Shown: positions 13,885 to 14,314 of the stretch, in pieces | Position numbering within the stretch: the stretch's first letter is position 1 | Layout: the number at the start of each line of letters is the position of its first letter | Translations under genes and position numbers: made by a program | The notes under the pieces: model-generated | The model's input: the letters and a program-made list of their open reading frames with translations, nothing else | Told to the model about the DNA's origin: nothing | The model's database searches: none | Assembly (NCBI GenBank): GCA_963545265.1 | Contig: CAUUHY010000016.1 | Location: 1 to 14,314 of the forward strand | Length of the DNA stretch: 14,314 nucleotides | Reading direction: 5' to 3' | Source of the DNA: CAJPPJ01 sp963545265 | Lineage (GTDB): Bacteria; Bacillota_I; Bacilli_A; RF39; UBA660

Positions 13885-14158
13885 TGAAATTATTTATGTG
13901 TATGATTTTAAGGAAAAACTAATAGATATAAAAAAGATAATAGAGGAAAAATGTGATGTAAATACTGAAGTTGCAAGAATTTCGTTTGGATTTGGAGATG
14001 GAATGCTGATATTAGAAGCAGGAAAGCCCTATGTTTTAATAAACTCTTGTAAAGCCAAAATTATTGGAATTTGGTGTAATGATATATGTAACTATGAAGT
14101 AATGAATTCAATTTCTAAAAGAATTCTAAGAATTTTAAAAAGAAAGGAATATATATGA
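13847..14158 (+). CDS. Small protein of unknown family, N-terminus uncertain
   Basis: Up to 103 residues are open from the ATG at 13847; the second ATG at 13868 would give 96. Neither has a ribosome site, and the first ~12 codons overlap the GNAT remnant in another frame, so the true N-terminus is unclear and the 5' part may be fused by recombination. The body, with VYDFKEKLIDIKKIIEEK, VARISFGFGDGMLILEAGK, PYVLINSCKAKIIGIWCND and ISKRILRILKRKEYI, reads as a mixed alpha/beta domain with two Cys (in NSCKA and IWCND); I do not recognise it. Its stop overlaps the ATG of the S66-type gene (ATGA), typical of an operon pair, which argues that at least its 3' end belongs to a real gene. Confidence 0.45.
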   Translation: MYLLINVMKKANDEIIYVYDFKEKLIDIKKIIEEKCDVNTEVARISFGFGDGMLILEAGKPYVLINSCKAKIIGIWCNDICNYEVMNSISKRILRILKRKEYI

Positions 14159-14314
14159 AAAATATAATGGTGTGCACTTTATCAAGAAGTTTAGGAATGA
14201 TTTGCGAAGAAAACATTAAATATGCCAAAAAACAATTAGAACAAATTGGATATAATGTAGAGTTTGCAAAAAATTCAAATTGTACAGATTCTTTTGTTTC
14301 TTCTAGTATAAAAA
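14155..14314 (+). CDS. S66-family (LD-carboxypeptidase / MccF-like) peptidase, N-terminal part, cut by window edge
   Basis: Only the first 53 codons are present. The start is supported by AAAGGA (14143-14148) six bases before the ATG, and it overlaps the previous stop as ATGA. The sequence opens with a hydrophobic strand, VCTLSRSLGMICEEN, then a helix KYAKKQLEQIGYNVEFAKNS and a DSFVSSSIK segment. This order, with 'LE.lGy.VEF...' and '..SSI.(sR..DLH..F)', is that of S66 peptidases. These cut LD-peptide bonds in cell-wall recycling or inactivate microcin C-type antibiotics (MccF). The catalytic Ser, Glu and His lie beyond the window, so subtype and activity cannot be judged. Confidence 0.6.
   Translation, partial: MKNIMVCTLSRSLGMICEENIKYAKKQLEQIGYNVEFAKNSNCTDSFVSSSIK

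Overview
This very AT-rich window (about a quarter G+C by eye) carries every recognisable gene on the + strand. It comes from a low-GC Gram-positive bacterium. Short intergenic gaps, terminators that overlap stop codons, G-rich Shine-Dalgarno sites and sigma-A-type promoters suggest a compact Bacilli or Mollicutes-related genome, perhaps a gut lineage. This placement is inference. The standard code fits: TGA ends genes such as the antiporter at 11877-11879, and tryptophan is read from TGG.

Left part (1-5709): the C-terminal half of an M16C (PreP-like) metallopeptidase; a helix-turn-helix protein whose promoter sits in an inverted repeat; a LiaF-like membrane protein; a metallophosphoesterase with a consensus promoter and its own terminator; then a coupled pair, TlyA rRNA methyltransferase and an SPL-like radical SAM protein.

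Middle (5711-8549): a tight five-gene unit behind one extended -10 promoter. It encodes a MazG-like pyrophosphohydrolase, a nucleoside 2-deoxyribosyltransferase-like protein, a YHGSP protein that may have an ADP-ribosyltransferase fold, an ADP-ribosylglycohydrolase that overlaps it, and a DUF1919 protein. The first four all point to (deoxy)nucleotide or NAD/ADP-ribose chemistry. A possible reversible ADP-ribosylation module is the most interesting feature of the window.

Next (8563-11879): a monocistronic acidic protein with RyR-like sequence, closed by a terminator; a solitary OLD-family ATPase-TOPRIM protein of the kind often used in anti-phage defence; and a YrbG-type Ca/Na antiporter with a strong terminator downstream.

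Right part (11880-14314): a gene-poor, partly decayed stretch. It has a promoter leading into a five-codon aborted frame, a reduced M3-like zinc peptidase, then a mosaic of an unknown 88-residue frame, a GNAT acetyltransferase remnant without its N-terminal half, another unknown small frame, and the start of an S66-type peptidase cut by the window edge. No tRNA, rRNA, CRISPR array, insertion sequence or integrase was seen.
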